From Bacillus sp. SA1-12 (GTDB lineage: Bacteria; Bacillota; Bacilli; Bacillales; Bacillaceae): DNA of 64,000 nt. Under the pieces are notes generated by a model. It did not search any database. It was not told the DNA's origin and saw nothing but the letters and a program-made list of their open reading frames with translations. Shown in pieces: positions 52,676 to 62,379 of the stretch (positions within the stretch are counted from its first letter, which is position 1; the number at the start of each line of letters is the position of its first letter). Location: the NCBI RefSeq assembly GCF_000981385.1, contig NZ_LATZ01000120.1, positions 62,001 to 126,000 on the forward strand, in the 5' to 3' direction. Made by a program: the position numbers and the translations under genes.

Positions 52676-53455
52676 TTAGCTCGTGACCTCCTCTCCTAAA
52701 TAAGCCTCAATGACCTTAGGATGATTTCGAATTTCCTCAGGAGTTCCATTTGCAATCAATTGACCATGGTCTAATACATAAATTCTTTCGCAAATCCCCA
52801 TGACTAAATTCATATCATGCTCGATTAATAAAATAGTGAGCTGGAATTGTTTCCGGATAAAAGCAACAAGTTCCATAAGTTCATGAGTCTCTTGAGGATT
52901 CATGCCTGCCGCAGGTTCATCTAATAATAATAATTTTGGTCCAGCAGCTAAGGCTCTGGCTATTTCCAGTCTGCGTTGTTGGCCATAAGGCAGATTTTTT
53001 GCCTTTTCATCTTTAAACCGATCCAATTGAAAAATCTTAAGGAATTCGATGGCTTTCTCTTCCATCTCTCTTTCCCCGGAAAAATGAGACGGAAGGCGCA
53101 GGACAGAGCTTAAAATCGAATGTTTAGCCAATGAGTGGTAAGCTACCTTAACATTGTCCAATACAGATAGTTCGTTAAATAGGCGAATATTTTGAAATGT
53201 ACGGCTGATACCCAATCTCGTAACCTGGAAAGGTTTCTTCCCATTAAGACGTTTTCCATCAAATACGATGTCACCTTCAGTAGGAACATACACTCCTGTA
53301 AGCAAGTTAAAACTAGTTGTTTTTCCCGCTCCGTTCGGGCCTATTAACCCAATTAATTCTTCAGGATAGATTTCCATATCAAAACCTGAAACAGCCTTTA
53401 AGCCTCCGAATTGGATGCCTGCCCCTTTTACTTGAAGCAATGGATTACTTACCAT
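52676..53455 (-). CDS. livG: Branched-chain amino acid ABC transporter ATPase LivG
   Basis: The 259-aa ATPase has Walker A (GPNGAGKTT), the LivG loop (GISRTFQNIRLFNELSVLDNVKVA), the degenerate signature LPYGQQRRLE and Walker B (LLLLDEPAAGMNP). The ATG at 53455 has GGAGG eight bases upstream; the frame opens 12 codons earlier. It overlaps the 3' end of livM by 11 bp. Confidence 0.91.
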   Translation of the reverse strand: MVSNPLLQVKGAGIQFGGLKAVSGFDMEIYPEELIGLIGPNGAGKTTSFNLLTGVYVPTEGDIVFDGKRLNGKKPFQVTRLGISRTFQNIRLFNELSVLDNVKVAYHSLAKHSILSSVLRLPSHFSGEREMEEKAIEFLKIFQLDRFKDEKAKNLPYGQQRRLEIARALAAGPKLLLLDEPAAGMNPQETHELMELVAFIRKQFQLTILLIEHDMNLVMGICERIYVLDHGQLIANGTPEEIRNHPKVIEAYLGEEVTS

Positions 53456-54404
53456 AAGAGCTGCCTCCTTTCGTACTTTTCCACTTACCAAAATAATCTG
53501 TAATTTCGCGAGTACCCATTAATCCTTGAGGGCGGTAGAGCATAACGATAACTAATACTAAACTATAAATAATCATTCGTGTTTCAGGATAATCCTGAAG
53601 GAAGGTAGAAACGATTGTTAAAAGAATAGCAGCAATAACCGAACCAGAAAGACTTCCCAATCCTCCCAAAACGACATAAATCAAAATATCAAAAGATTTT
53701 AAGAAACCGAAATTCGTAGGTTGAATAATATAAAAATTGTGAGAATACAAGCCTCCTGCGATACCTGCAAAAAAGGAACCAATTGCAAAGGCGACAACTT
53801 TGTAATAGGTGGTATTGATCCCCATTGCATCCGCAGCAATTTCATTTTCCCTAATTGATATCGCTGCACGTCCATGTCTTGAATTAGTAAAATTGGCGAT
53901 AACCAAGATTGTAATAAATAAGCAAATGAACGTTGACGTCCAAGTAGTTAAATGAGATACCTGCATTCCTGCAGCCCCTCCAACATACTCAATATTCAGG
54001 AAGACAATTCGAATAATTTCGGCAAACCCTAAAGTGGCAATTGCTAAGTAATCACCCTTCAATCGCAAGCTGGGTATTCCAACAACTAATCCAGCTAATG
54101 CAGCTACAAGCCCTCCAGCGATCAATGCTACAGAAAATGGCAACTGCAGTTTCATTGTCATAATGGCAGAAATATAGGCTCCAACAGCCAAAAATCCTGC
54201 ATGACCAATTGAGAACTGGCCAGTTATTCCGATAACTAAATGAAGACTTACTGCTAAAATAATATTAATTGCCATAAAGATTAACATATTACTGTAAAAC
54301 GGATTGAGTAATCCATTAAAGATTTGAAATTGGATAATTCCATATATTATCACAGAAAGAATAAAGAATAACCAAAATTTCTTAGATTTCATTGCTGTTT
54401 TCAC
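53445..54404 (-). CDS. livM: Branched-chain amino acid ABC transporter permease LivM
   Basis: The 319-aa protein has 8-9 hydrophobic segments and the LivM markers HAGFLAVGAYISAI and GDYLAIATLGFAEIIRI, with the cytoplasmic coupling loop SRHGRAAISIRENEIAADAMGIN. It forms the channel with LivH, whose gene is directly upstream with no gap. Confidence 0.92.
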   Translation of the reverse strand: MKTAMKSKKFWLFFILSVIIYGIIQFQIFNGLLNPFYSNMLIFMAINIILAVSLHLVIGITGQFSIGHAGFLAVGAYISAIMTMKLQLPFSVALIAGGLVAALAGLVVGIPSLRLKGDYLAIATLGFAEIIRIVFLNIEYVGGAAGMQVSHLTTWTSTFICLFITILVIANFTNSRHGRAAISIRENEIAADAMGINTTYYKVVAFAIGSFFAGIAGGLYSHNFYIIQPTNFGFLKSFDILIYVVLGGLGSLSGSVIAAILLTIVSTFLQDYPETRMIIYSLVLVIVMLYRPQGLMGTREITDYFGKWKSTKGGSSYGK

Positions 54405-55280
54405 CTACACTTTCTCTCTTGTATTTTTACCGAATATACCTGATGGTCTAAAAATAAGAATCAAAATGAGAATGATAAATGCGGCAGCATCGCGCCATAG
54501 AGAATAACCAAGTGCACTAACGATTGTTTCTACTACACCAAGCAAGAGACCGCCTACCATGGCTCCAGGAATAATACCTATACCTCCCAGAACAGCTGCA
54601 ACGAATGCCTTTAATCCCGGTATGATACCCATTAGCGGCTCAATTTTTGTATAATAAACCCCAAAAATAACTCCACCTGCGCCTGCTAAAGCTGATCCAA
54701 TAGCAAAGGTAGCTGAAATCGTTCTGTCTACATTAATTCCCATTAATCGAGCAGCATCCATATCATGTGATACGGCACGCATCGCTTTTCCTATCTTTGT
54801 ACGATGAACGATAAACTGCAAAATCACCATTAATGTAACTGATATCAAAAGAATTAATAGCGACTGAGTGCTAATTTTCGCTCCTAAAAAATTGATCGAT
54901 GTGTTAGGAAGAATATTTGGATATGCCTCAGGCTGTGCCCCGCGGACATAAATAACTCCATATTCGATAAGCAAGGAAACACCGATTGCTGTTATTAATG
55001 CTGCTATTCTAGTCGCGTTTCGCAGCCGTTTATAGGCAATTCGTTCGATTAAAACCCCAAAAGCAGCACAAGCAGCCATTGATAGCAATAGGGCCGGAAA
55101 GAAACTCAGTCCCCACGCTGTTATAGAATAAAATCCAATAAATGCACCCACCATAAAAACATCGCCATGTGCAAAATTTATTAATTTAATAATTCCATAT
55201 ACCATGGTGTATCCGAGTGCGATCAATGCATAAATACTTCCAAGTGAAATGCCGTTGATTATTTGCTGAATCCATTCCAT
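54405..55280 (-). CDS. livH: Branched-chain amino acid ABC transporter permease LivH
   Basis: The 291-aa permease has eight hydrophobic segments, YALIALGYTMVYGIIKLINFAHGDVFM near the N-terminus and the coupling loop KIGKAMRAVSHDMDAARLMGIN. The ATG at 55280 follows AAAGGAG with eight-base spacing; the frame opens with a GTG three codons earlier. A 188-bp gap with a hairpin separates it from livK. Confidence 0.92.
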   Translation of the reverse strand: MEWIQQIINGISLGSIYALIALGYTMVYGIIKLINFAHGDVFMVGAFIGFYSITAWGLSFFPALLLSMAACAAFGVLIERIAYKRLRNATRIAALITAIGVSLLIEYGVIYVRGAQPEAYPNILPNTSINFLGAKISTQSLLILLISVTLMVILQFIVHRTKIGKAMRAVSHDMDAARLMGINVDRTISATFAIGSALAGAGGVIFGVYYTKIEPLMGIIPGLKAFVAAVLGGIGIIPGAMVGGLLLGVVETIVSALGYSLWRDAAAFIILILILIFRPSGIFGKNTREKV

Positions 55281-55428
55281 GACTCTCACTCCTTTTCATC
55301 AAAAAATCGGCGGACTATATGCTGGCAGTCACCTGCTGTGTTGACTGTTGCCTGTCCTGCGCTTATGGATCTTCTGCATAAAACATATATCCACCATAAA
55401 TTTTATTATTTCAAAATATGAACAAACG

Positions 55429-55456
55429 AAATGGGAGGATGATAATCCCCCCATTC
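55429..55456 (-). terminator. Attenuating hairpin between livK and livH
   Basis: AATGGGGGGATT and ATCCTCCCATT pair on the minus strand right after the livK stop, followed by TCGTTTGTT. It probably reduces permease expression relative to the binding protein. Confidence 0.6.
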
Positions 55457-55468
55457 CTTCCTTAATCT

Positions 55469-56647
55469 TTAAGGATTAACCTTAGTATTGAAGACTTGTT
55501 TTCCATCTTTATATTCTAAAACAGTGGCAGATTTAATTGGATTATGATCTTTATCAATTGTAACTGTACCTGTTACTAAAGATAAGTCCTTCGTTTCCGC
55601 AAGTGCATCTTTGATTTTAGTTGGATCTAAGTCCCCTGCCCGTTCAATTGCATCTGCTAATAGATAAACAGAATCATATCCAAGTGCATTAAAAGCGTCT
55701 GGTGATTTTCCATCATACTTCTCTTTGAATGTTGTTACAAATGCTTGAATCTTTTCATCTGGATCTTCTGAAGAGTAATGATTTGTAATAAACGTATTAT
55801 TTAAAGCATCAGCGCCCGCTAATTCTACTAATTTAGGAGAATCCCAGCCATCGGCACCCATTAACGGAGCGGTAATCCCCATTTCACGAGCTTGTTTAAC
55901 AATCAAACCTACTTCTTCATAATAACCAGGGATAAAAATGAATTCAGGATTTTTTGCCTTAATACGAGTTAATGTAGAACGGAAGTCTGTATCTTTTGCA
56001 ACATAGGATTCTTCAGAAACAACCTTTCCTCCAGCACTTTCAATCGTTTCTTTAAAGGAAGCTGCTAAACCTTTTGCATAATCACTTGCACTATCTGAAA
56101 AGATCGCCACATTTTTAACCTTTAAATCATTTGCTGCAAAGTTTGCTGCAACTGTTCCTTGGAATGGGTCAATGAATGATGTACGAAATACAAACTCATT
56201 TACCTTTCCATCTGTTCCTACTGTTACATTCGGGCTTGTACCTGAAGGTGATAGAAGAACCGTTTTATTATCGTTAGCGATTTGAGCCTGAGCGACCGTA
56301 TTTCCGCTGGTAGCTGCCCCGATTATCGCTGTTACTTTATCTTGACTTGTCAATTTAATCGCAGCATTTGTAGCCTCAGCTGCATCAGATTTATTATCAA
56401 CCTTAACAACCTCAATTTTTTTCCCGTCTATTCCACCGTCTTTATTAATTTCCTCAACAGCAAGTTCAAGACCATCTGCAATGGAAGAACCGTAAGAAGC
56501 AACTGCTCCCGAGAGTTCAAGGTTTGCTCCGATTTTAATGACATCTCCATTTGATCCTCCAGAAGTCTGGTTTCCTCCTGCACATCCAGTTAATAAGCCG
56601 GCAGCTAGTAACGAAGACGTTACTAAAAAACTTAATTTCTTTTTCAC
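55469..56647 (-). CDS. livK: Branched-chain amino acid-binding lipoprotein LivK
   Basis: The 392-aa periplasmic-type binding protein has a lipoprotein signal peptide (SSLLAAGLLTGC, Cys22) and the Leu/Ile/Val-binding fold (KIGANLELSGAVASYGSSIADGLELAVEEIN; DAFNALGYDSVYLLADAIERAG). It captures branched-chain amino acids or related substrates outside the cell. It heads livKHMGF, and a CodY-like box lies about 45 bp upstream. Confidence 0.91.
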   Translation of the reverse strand: MKKKLSFLVTSSLLAAGLLTGCAGGNQTSGGSNGDVIKIGANLELSGAVASYGSSIADGLELAVEEINKDGGIDGKKIEVVKVDNKSDAAEATNAAIKLTSQDKVTAIIGAATSGNTVAQAQIANDNKTVLLSPSGTSPNVTVGTDGKVNEFVFRTSFIDPFQGTVAANFAANDLKVKNVAIFSDSASDYAKGLAASFKETIESAGGKVVSEESYVAKDTDFRSTLTRIKAKNPEFIFIPGYYEEVGLIVKQAREMGITAPLMGADGWDSPKLVELAGADALNNTFITNHYSSEDPDEKIQAFVTTFKEKYDGKSPDAFNALGYDSVYLLADAIERAGDLDPTKIKDALAETKDLSLVTGTVTIDKDHNPIKSATVLEYKDGKQVFNTKVNP

Positions 56648-56692
56648 TATCGTTCTCCCCTTTTATAAATTTAGTATTGAGCGAAAATGGTA

Positions 56693-56707
56693 AATATTCA
56701 GAAATAT
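56693..56707. promoter_or_regulatory. CodY-like box upstream of livK
   Basis: AATATTCAGAAATAT matches the CodY consensus AATTTTCWGAAAATT at 12 of 15 positions. CodY repression of branched-chain amino acid uptake would be expected. Confidence 0.45.
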
Positions 56708-57056
56708 TACTTTATTAAAAAAGTAATATATTCAAACTTTCTCACTAATACTTTTTTCTTAATTAGCTATTAGTATTTTAAAACAAACTTTTGATTAAGT
56801 CTAGTACTGTTTTTTATTTATTTTAACTAGTCTGAAAACTATTCGTGAAATATCTTATACAAATCAGCATAAATAACATTGATATAATGATTTTATGAAT
56901 CTTTCTATCTTCAAATTCTTAAAATATATTCCCAAAATCTTCTTGTCCTCATAGAATCGTTGCATAAATATATGAATAAATTTACTTTATAAGTACTATT
57001 TTTTCTAATCGATGAACGAAAAGGCAAGCAATTAGCTTATGTCCGTTTCTTATACA

Positions 57057-57095
57057 AAATAGGCATTACCGCATATGCGGTAATGCCTATTTAAA
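57057..57095 (-). terminator. Palindromic terminator after the symporter gene
   Basis: AGGCATTACCGCATATGCGG continues with TAATGCCT, a 28-bp perfect palindrome with A/T runs on either side, 5 bp past the stop. It nearly duplicates the element after livF. Confidence 0.8.
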
Positions 57096-57099
57096 ATCC

Positions 57100-58353
57100 T
57101 TATGCAATTTGCTTAGTCGAAGAAGAATTATTTGGTTTGAATTCTCCCTCCCACTTAGAAATAACCACTGCTGCTAGTGAGTTTCCTACAACATTCACTG
57201 CTGTTCTGGCCATATCTAAAATACGGTCAATCCCTGCAATGAAAGCCAAACCTTCAATAGGAATACCCACTGTTCCTAATGTGGCTAACAGTACAACAAA
57301 TGACACACCTGGAACACCAGCTATACCTTTAGATGTAACCATTAGTACAAGCAGTAATGAGATCTGTTGGGATAACGATAAATCAATACCATACATTTGT
57401 GCAATGAAAACAGCTGCTAATGCTTGATATAAAGTCGATCCGTCTAAATTAAAAGAATAACCTGTAGGAATAACAAATGAGGAAATGGCTTTCGGACAGC
57501 CGAATTTCTCCATTTTTTCCATAATTCTAGGCAAAACTGATTCCGAGCTGGCTGTTGAATAAGCTAATAACAATTCATCTTTTATGATACGGAGAAATTG
57601 AAAAATATTAACTCCAGCCATTTTGGCTACTAAGCCTAGTACGACAACGATAAAGAACGCCATCGTTAAATAAACAGTAATAACTAACTTTCCTAGAGGT
57701 ATGAGCGACGCTAAACCAAATTTTGAAATTGTTACACCTATTAAAGCAAATACGCCAAAAGGAGCAAATTTCATGATTTGATTTGTCATATAAAACATTG
57801 CGTCAGCTGTGCCTTGGAAAAAGGCCAGCACAGGTTTCCCTCTTTCTCCAATTGCCGTTAGAGCAAAACCGAATAGGACAGAGAAAAAGATAATTGCCAG
57901 CATATCTCCCTCAATAAATGCGGTAAATATATTGCTTGGTACAATATTGACAAATGTTTCAGCGATTCCATGACTTTCTACTTCTTCAGATGTTTCTACA
58001 TAACTATTAATATCTGTTTTTTGAATGGCACCCATATCCACCCCTGCTCCAGGCTGGAAGATATTTGCCACTGCGAGACCTAAGATGATTGCAATTGTCG
58101 TGATAATTTCAAAATAAAGAATAGTCTTCCCGCCTAAACGGCCAAGTTTTTTCGTATCCCCTACACTTGCAACCCCTACGATAATACTTGAAATAACAAT
58201 AGGTATCACGATCATTTTTATTAGTCTTAAGAATATATCACCAATCGGTTGCAGGTATGACGCCACTTGTTCGTTCCCATAAAAAATGGCACCTACAATG
58301 ATTCCGAGAATTAGTCCAATAAGAATTTGCCATGCTAGTCCAATTCTTTTCAA
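57100..58353 (-). CDS. Dicarboxylate/amino acid:cation symporter (DAACS, GltP/GltT type)
   Basis: The 417-aa protein has the DAACS fold: eight helices and two hairpins. The serine-rich motif reads AYSTASSESVLPRIMEKME, followed by the SFNLDGSTLYQALAAVFIAQ segment (the NMDGT-like motif) and the C-terminal AGIDRILDMARTAVNVVGNSLAA. It imports glutamate/aspartate or C4-dicarboxylates with Na+ or H+. It is monocistronic. GltP versus GltT cannot be decided. Confidence 0.9.
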   Translation of the reverse strand: MKRIGLAWQILIGLILGIIVGAIFYGNEQVASYLQPIGDIFLRLIKMIVIPIVISSIIVGVASVGDTKKLGRLGGKTILYFEIITTIAIILGLAVANIFQPGAGVDMGAIQKTDINSYVETSEEVESHGIAETFVNIVPSNIFTAFIEGDMLAIIFFSVLFGFALTAIGERGKPVLAFFQGTADAMFYMTNQIMKFAPFGVFALIGVTISKFGLASLIPLGKLVITVYLTMAFFIVVVLGLVAKMAGVNIFQFLRIIKDELLLAYSTASSESVLPRIMEKMEKFGCPKAISSFVIPTGYSFNLDGSTLYQALAAVFIAQMYGIDLSLSQQISLLLVLMVTSKGIAGVPGVSFVVLLATLGTVGIPIEGLAFIAGIDRILDMARTAVNVVGNSLAAVVISKWEGEFKPNNSSSTKQIA

Positions 58354-58451
58354 ATTGATTCCTCCAATCTTAATCTAGTTTTAATCACCTCAAACATTTA
58401 TTTTACATAAAAATTTATTTTTTCGCAAAAACAAATAAAGGATACAGATTT

Positions 58452-59885
58452 TTAGTTAACTATATTTTTTTCGGTATTACCATCAATTTGATCGTTATTT
58501 CGTTTACGATTTACTATCGGATAAATAATAAATCCTGCTATAAAGAGTCCAATTCCTAATGAAAATGTCTTTAAATCCGAAATTCCTGATTTAATAACCC
58601 ATATCGAATAGATAAGCGCAAAAACTGCAATTAATCCATCAAGCAATCTCGAGCCTGCAATACGATCATATGTCTCTCCTTTTATGACTAGCTTTAAGAA
58701 GAAGATCGCTGAAACTAAATAAGGGATAAGATAGGCTAGTGTTGCAGATGTTGTCAAAAATGTATATGCCTCACTAATCGTGCCTGAAATCACCGAAAGA
58801 ATAAAAATTTGTGACATGGCATTTGTAACAGTTAAAGCACGAACTGGGCTCCCTTTCTTATTTACCTTGGCAAAAAATGCAGGAAAAGTTCCTTTTTTTG
58901 CAGCTTGAAAAGGCACCTCAGCACTTAGGAGAATCCAACCGATTGTTGATCCTAGTAAAGAAACAACTGCAAGTAATGCCATAATTATCGCGCCCATGTC
59001 GCCAATCATAACGGAAAGTGCATCGACAAATGGTTTATCTGAAGCTCTTAATACCTCTTGAGGTAAAACACCCATTATTAGCAGCGTAATTCCCATATAG
59101 ATTGTTAAAGCGATAAATAGTCCGATTATAGTTGCTCTGCTGACATCGCGTTGAGATTTTGCACGGCCAGATAAGATAACAGCAGACTCAATACCAACAA
59201 ATGCCCAAAGTGTAGAAATCATCGCTAAGTTGATTTGACTAGAAAGATCATGTGTTTGTCCATCAGCATCCACAACAGGTGAATATAAATCCCCCAAGTT
59301 TGAGGATTGGAATGCAAAAAGCGCTGCAACAATAAATAAAACAAATCCAATAATTTTTGTAGCAGTTGCTACAACATTTACTTTTCCTCCAACATTTAGG
59401 TTCGTCACCAAAACGAAATGTGTTCCCCATAGTAACAGGGTACAAACGATAAATGTCACTAATCTCCCTAATTCAACATCTTGGTTCCCTAGCGTAAACA
59501 GGATCGATGAATTTCTCATTATAGGGAAGAAAGTTGATAAATAGCCTGCAAAACTCGTAATAATCGCAACGTTGCTAATCCAGTTTGCGATCCAATATCC
59601 CCATACCATACCAAAACCAGCAACATTCCCTTTGTTACGGGATGCAAATAATTCTCTTGCATAGCTTTGTGGACCAGCTGTTAAATCAGGTCTGCGGATT
59701 GATAATTTCCCAAAAACAAGTGCAATCATTAAGACACCGATCCCTGTAATGAGCCAAGCAAAGGTTACCCCTAAAGGACTTGCTGTCTGTGCAAGTGTGC
59801 TTGGCAACATAAAGATACCGGAACCTACCATATTCCCCACAACCAAGGAGGTTAAAATTAATAGCCCCCACTTTTTCTCTATCAT
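58452..59885 (-). CDS. Lysine-regulated basic amino acid permease (APA family, YvsH-like)
   Basis: The 477-aa APC permease has twelve hydrophobic segments and the family opening WGLLILTSLVVGNMVGSGIFMLP, with PQSYARELF and the FVGIESAVILSGRAKS segment of the arginine/lysine/ornithine antiporter group. The frame extends upstream to 60113, but that part is riboswitch RNA; the ATG at 59885 follows GGAGGAATT. The lysine riboswitch argues that it imports lysine, like B. subtilis YvsH. Confidence 0.88.
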   Translation of the reverse strand: MIEKKWGLLILTSLVVGNMVGSGIFMLPSTLAQTASPLGVTFAWLITGIGVLMIALVFGKLSIRRPDLTAGPQSYARELFASRNKGNVAGFGMVWGYWIANWISNVAIITSFAGYLSTFFPIMRNSSILFTLGNQDVELGRLVTFIVCTLLLWGTHFVLVTNLNVGGKVNVVATATKIIGFVLFIVAALFAFQSSNLGDLYSPVVDADGQTHDLSSQINLAMISTLWAFVGIESAVILSGRAKSQRDVSRATIIGLFIALTIYMGITLLIMGVLPQEVLRASDKPFVDALSVMIGDMGAIIMALLAVVSLLGSTIGWILLSAEVPFQAAKKGTFPAFFAKVNKKGSPVRALTVTNAMSQIFILSVISGTISEAYTFLTTSATLAYLIPYLVSAIFFLKLVIKGETYDRIAGSRLLDGLIAVFALIYSIWVIKSGISDLKTFSLGIGLFIAGFIIYPIVNRKRNNDQIDGNTEKNIVN

Positions 59886-59910
59886 AAAAATTCCTCCGAA
59901 TAATAATTTA

Positions 59911-59951
59911 ATCAAAAAAAACGCATAGAATCCTATTCCACGCGTTTTTAT
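59911..59951 (-). terminator. Lysine riboswitch terminator
   Basis: AAAAACGCGTGGAAT and ATTCTATGCGTTTTTTTT form a stem with an 8-T run on the minus strand, between the aptamer and the permease ribosome binding site. Lysine binding should favour it. Confidence 0.8.
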
Positions 59952-59954
59952 CCA

Positions 59955-60165
59955 AAAAACCCGCATCCTATCCCGTAATAGCTCTCCATAGAATAAATCT
60001 ATGACAGTCCTGCACTTATTCAGTGCAGCCCCAACAAGGACAGCTGTGTGGTCATTCCTTGCTTCGGCGACAATTCCTTTTGTTTCTTCTTCAATGATCC
60101 CACCAGATCTCAATAAGAACTACTCTTAATTGTCGCAACCTCTACCTCACCAGGATAGCGATGAG
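59955..60165 (-). ncRNA. Lysine riboswitch (L-box)
   Basis: Conserved L-box elements occur in order on the minus strand: GAGGTAGAGGTTGCGAC, AAGAGTAGT, GGAATTGTCGCCGAAG, a TGTCCTTGTTGGGGCTGCAC arm with the matching GTGCAGGACTGTCAT, and TGGAGAGCTA. P1 is closed by CTATCC and GGATAG. The class senses lysine and represses lysine synthesis or uptake genes, here the permease. Confidence 0.9.
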
Positions 60166-60284
60166 GATTTTAACTCTATTTAATTGACTAGATTTTGAGG
60201 ATAGCAAATCGTTTCGGGATGGTCAATCATTTGAGGAAAAGCTCTAATATTCTGTTTCTTCAGAATGATTGCCTTAAAAACACG

Positions 60285-60323
60285 CAAAAACCCTTCTAGT
60301 CGTTATTAACAGAAGGGTTTTTG
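60285..60323 (-). terminator. Terminator after kimA
   Basis: AAAACCCTTCTGTTAATAAC pairs with GACTAGAAGGGTTTTTGC on the minus strand: a GC-core stem with T-tail, 71 bp past the kimA stop. Confidence 0.75.
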
Positions 60324-60393
60324 CTATTTTTCAATTATTTATTTCAACCATAAAGATGATAAATTGGAATAAGTTAACACATCATCCCAATCA

Positions 60394-62247
60394 CTATTCC
60401 TTAAGATGATATGGCACTGTAGTGACGACCACATCTTTTCTATATAAAAGTATCGCGCGAATTAGTAAGCTAGACTGATTATGAAGAATATAGTGCCATC
60501 TTTTCTTCGGAATAAATTGCGGGATTAACACAGTCACTCGATAATTTGATTCATCCGCCTTATGTTCCACTGTATCAATAAACTTCGATAACGGCTGGAT
60601 AATACTTCTATAATAAGAGTGTAATGTCACAAGCCGGATATCCGGCTGAAACTTTTTCCATTTCTCTTCAAAGGTCTTTTCATCTTTTCGTTCAAACGAC
60701 ACATACACCGCAATGATTTGATCTGCATTTAGAGATTTCGCGTAGTTTAATGAATTTTCTACAACATGAGTAATTCCTGCAACTGGAACAATGATGACAT
60801 TTCCCTCAATTGGTTTAACTGGTTCACATGTTGTAATTCTCAATTGATTTCCTACTGCTTCATAGTGCTTTTTCACCCTATGAAAGATGACCACAAGAAT
60901 TGGCAGGAAGATCAGCACAGACCACACCTGGCCAAACTTAGTGATAAAGAAGGTCATCATAACTAAAAAGCTAATGATTGCACCGACAAAGTTTATTGTC
61001 AGCTTTACTACCCAGCCATTAGGCTTTTCACGAATCCATTTCACCAGCATCCCTGTTTGAGATAAAGTAAACGGTATGAATACCCCAACAGCATAAAGCG
61101 GAATTAATTGCTCCGTATGTCCTCTAAATGCGATAATCAAAATAATAGAAGCCGCTCCAAGGAATATGATACCATTAGAATACCCTAAGCGATCTCCTCT
61201 TATAGTAAACATTCTTGCCAGATATTTATCCTTGGCAAGATTAAAAGCCAATAAAGGGAAGGCTGAATAACCCGTATTTGCCGCAAGAATAAGAATCATA
61301 GCTGTTGTTCCCTGAATGAAGAAATACATGAAATTCCTTCCAAAGGTTTCTGATGCAATTTGTGAGACAACCGTTTCCTCTGCTTTTGGTGTTATTCCGT
61401 AGTAATAGGCTAAATAAACAATACCGGAAAATAAAATCGCGAGCAAAATGCCCATTGCTGCCAGCGTTTTAGCGGCATTATTTGGTGCTGGATCCTTGAA
61501 ATTGGGTATGGCATTAGATATAGCTTCAACACCAGTTAAAGCAGAACAACCTGACGCAAATGCTCTAAGCAGCAAAAACAAGGTTATCCCAGTAACTGGG
61601 GACCCGACAGGTGCATGAAGCTCTGGTGAGACATGACCAGTCAGAATATGATATAAACCAACTCCAATTAAGACAAACAACGCTAAAACAAACAAGTAAA
61701 CTGGATAAGCTAAAAAGGAAGCTGATTCAGTAACCCCTCTTAAATTCAAGATGGTTAAAAACACAACCAGTATACATGCGATGATGACATTGTATGAATG
61801 TAAGGCAGGAAAAGCAGAAGTAATCGCATCTGTTCCTGCCGACACACTAACTGCCACAGTCAGAATATAGTCAACCAATAATGAACCGCCTGCAACGAGT
61901 CCTGGATTTACTCCAAGATTCTCCCGCGAAACGACATATGCCCCACCTCCGTGCGGATAGGCAAAAATAATTTGCCGATAGGACAAAATAAGTGCCAATA
62001 AGAGAAATAATACACCAACTGCTATTGGAATTGAGTACCAAAAGGCAACGGCACTCACAGTCATTAAAACAAGCAGGATCTGTTCTGGTCCATAGGCAAC
62101 AGATGATAAAGCATCGGAAGATAAAATAGCCAGAGCTTTCGTCTTATTCAGCTTTTGTTCTCCTAATTCTGTTGACTTTAAAGGACGACCTATTAACAAT
62201 CTTTTAACCGTAGATACCATTCTTGCACCCCATGTTTTTAATTTCAC
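60394..62247 (-). CDS. kimA: High-affinity K+ importer KimA (YdaO)
   Basis: The 617-aa protein has about twelve hydrophobic segments (APC-like fold) and a C-terminal cytosolic domain (from about 450, with IIVPVAGITHVVENSLNYAKSL). It matches B. subtilis KimA closely at its start: LSSDALSSVAYGPEQIL, YPHGGGAYVVSRENLGVNPG and VSAGTDAITSAFPALH. KimA is a proton-coupled potassium importer inhibited by c-di-AMP, and the gene is preceded by a c-di-AMP riboswitch. Confidence 0.93.
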   Translation of the reverse strand: MKLKTWGARMVSTVKRLLIGRPLKSTELGEQKLNKTKALAILSSDALSSVAYGPEQILLVLMTVSAVAFWYSIPIAVGVLFLLLALILSYRQIIFAYPHGGGAYVVSRENLGVNPGLVAGGSLLVDYILTVAVSVSAGTDAITSAFPALHSYNVIIACILVVFLTILNLRGVTESASFLAYPVYLFVLALFVLIGVGLYHILTGHVSPELHAPVGSPVTGITLFLLLRAFASGCSALTGVEAISNAIPNFKDPAPNNAAKTLAAMGILLAILFSGIVYLAYYYGITPKAEETVVSQIASETFGRNFMYFFIQGTTAMILILAANTGYSAFPLLAFNLAKDKYLARMFTIRGDRLGYSNGIIFLGAASIILIIAFRGHTEQLIPLYAVGVFIPFTLSQTGMLVKWIREKPNGWVVKLTINFVGAIISFLVMMTFFITKFGQVWSVLIFLPILVVIFHRVKKHYEAVGNQLRITTCEPVKPIEGNVIIVPVAGITHVVENSLNYAKSLNADQIIAVYVSFERKDEKTFEEKWKKFQPDIRLVTLHSYYRSIIQPLSKFIDTVEHKADESNYRVTVLIPQFIPKKRWHYILHNQSSLLIRAILLYRKDVVVTTVPYHLKE

Positions 62248-62313
62248 TCTTATATTCCCCTCAATTAGGGATATAAGCCTTCAATATTTAAACTTTAAAC
62301 CTTTTTTAGGAAC

Positions 62314-62357
62314 GACAAAAAGCCCACAAAGGCACCATAAATAGCCTTGTGGACATT
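62314..62357 (-). terminator. c-di-AMP riboswitch terminator
   Basis: TGTCCACAAGGC and GCCTTTGTGGGCTTTTTG form a stem with T-tail on the minus strand, between aptamer and kimA. Ligand binding should promote termination. Confidence 0.8.
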
Positions 62358-62379
62358 TGATTTATATGTCAATGTCACA

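Larger units (their letters stand above)
56648..57099. other. Intergenic upstream of livK
   Basis: This 450-bp AT-rich gap contains the livK promoter region, the CodY-like box and the symporter terminator. No T-box or other RNA leader was recognised and there is no convincing small gene. Confidence 0.4.

Noticed and set aside
56648..57056. T-box or other amino-acid riboswitch before livK
   Set aside because: No T-box core or specifier structure was found; the CodY-like box is a simpler explanation of regulation.
59886..60113. N-terminal extension of the lysine permease frame
   Set aside because: These 76 codons coincide with the L-box aptamer and its terminator; the family start and the ribosome binding site are at 59885.
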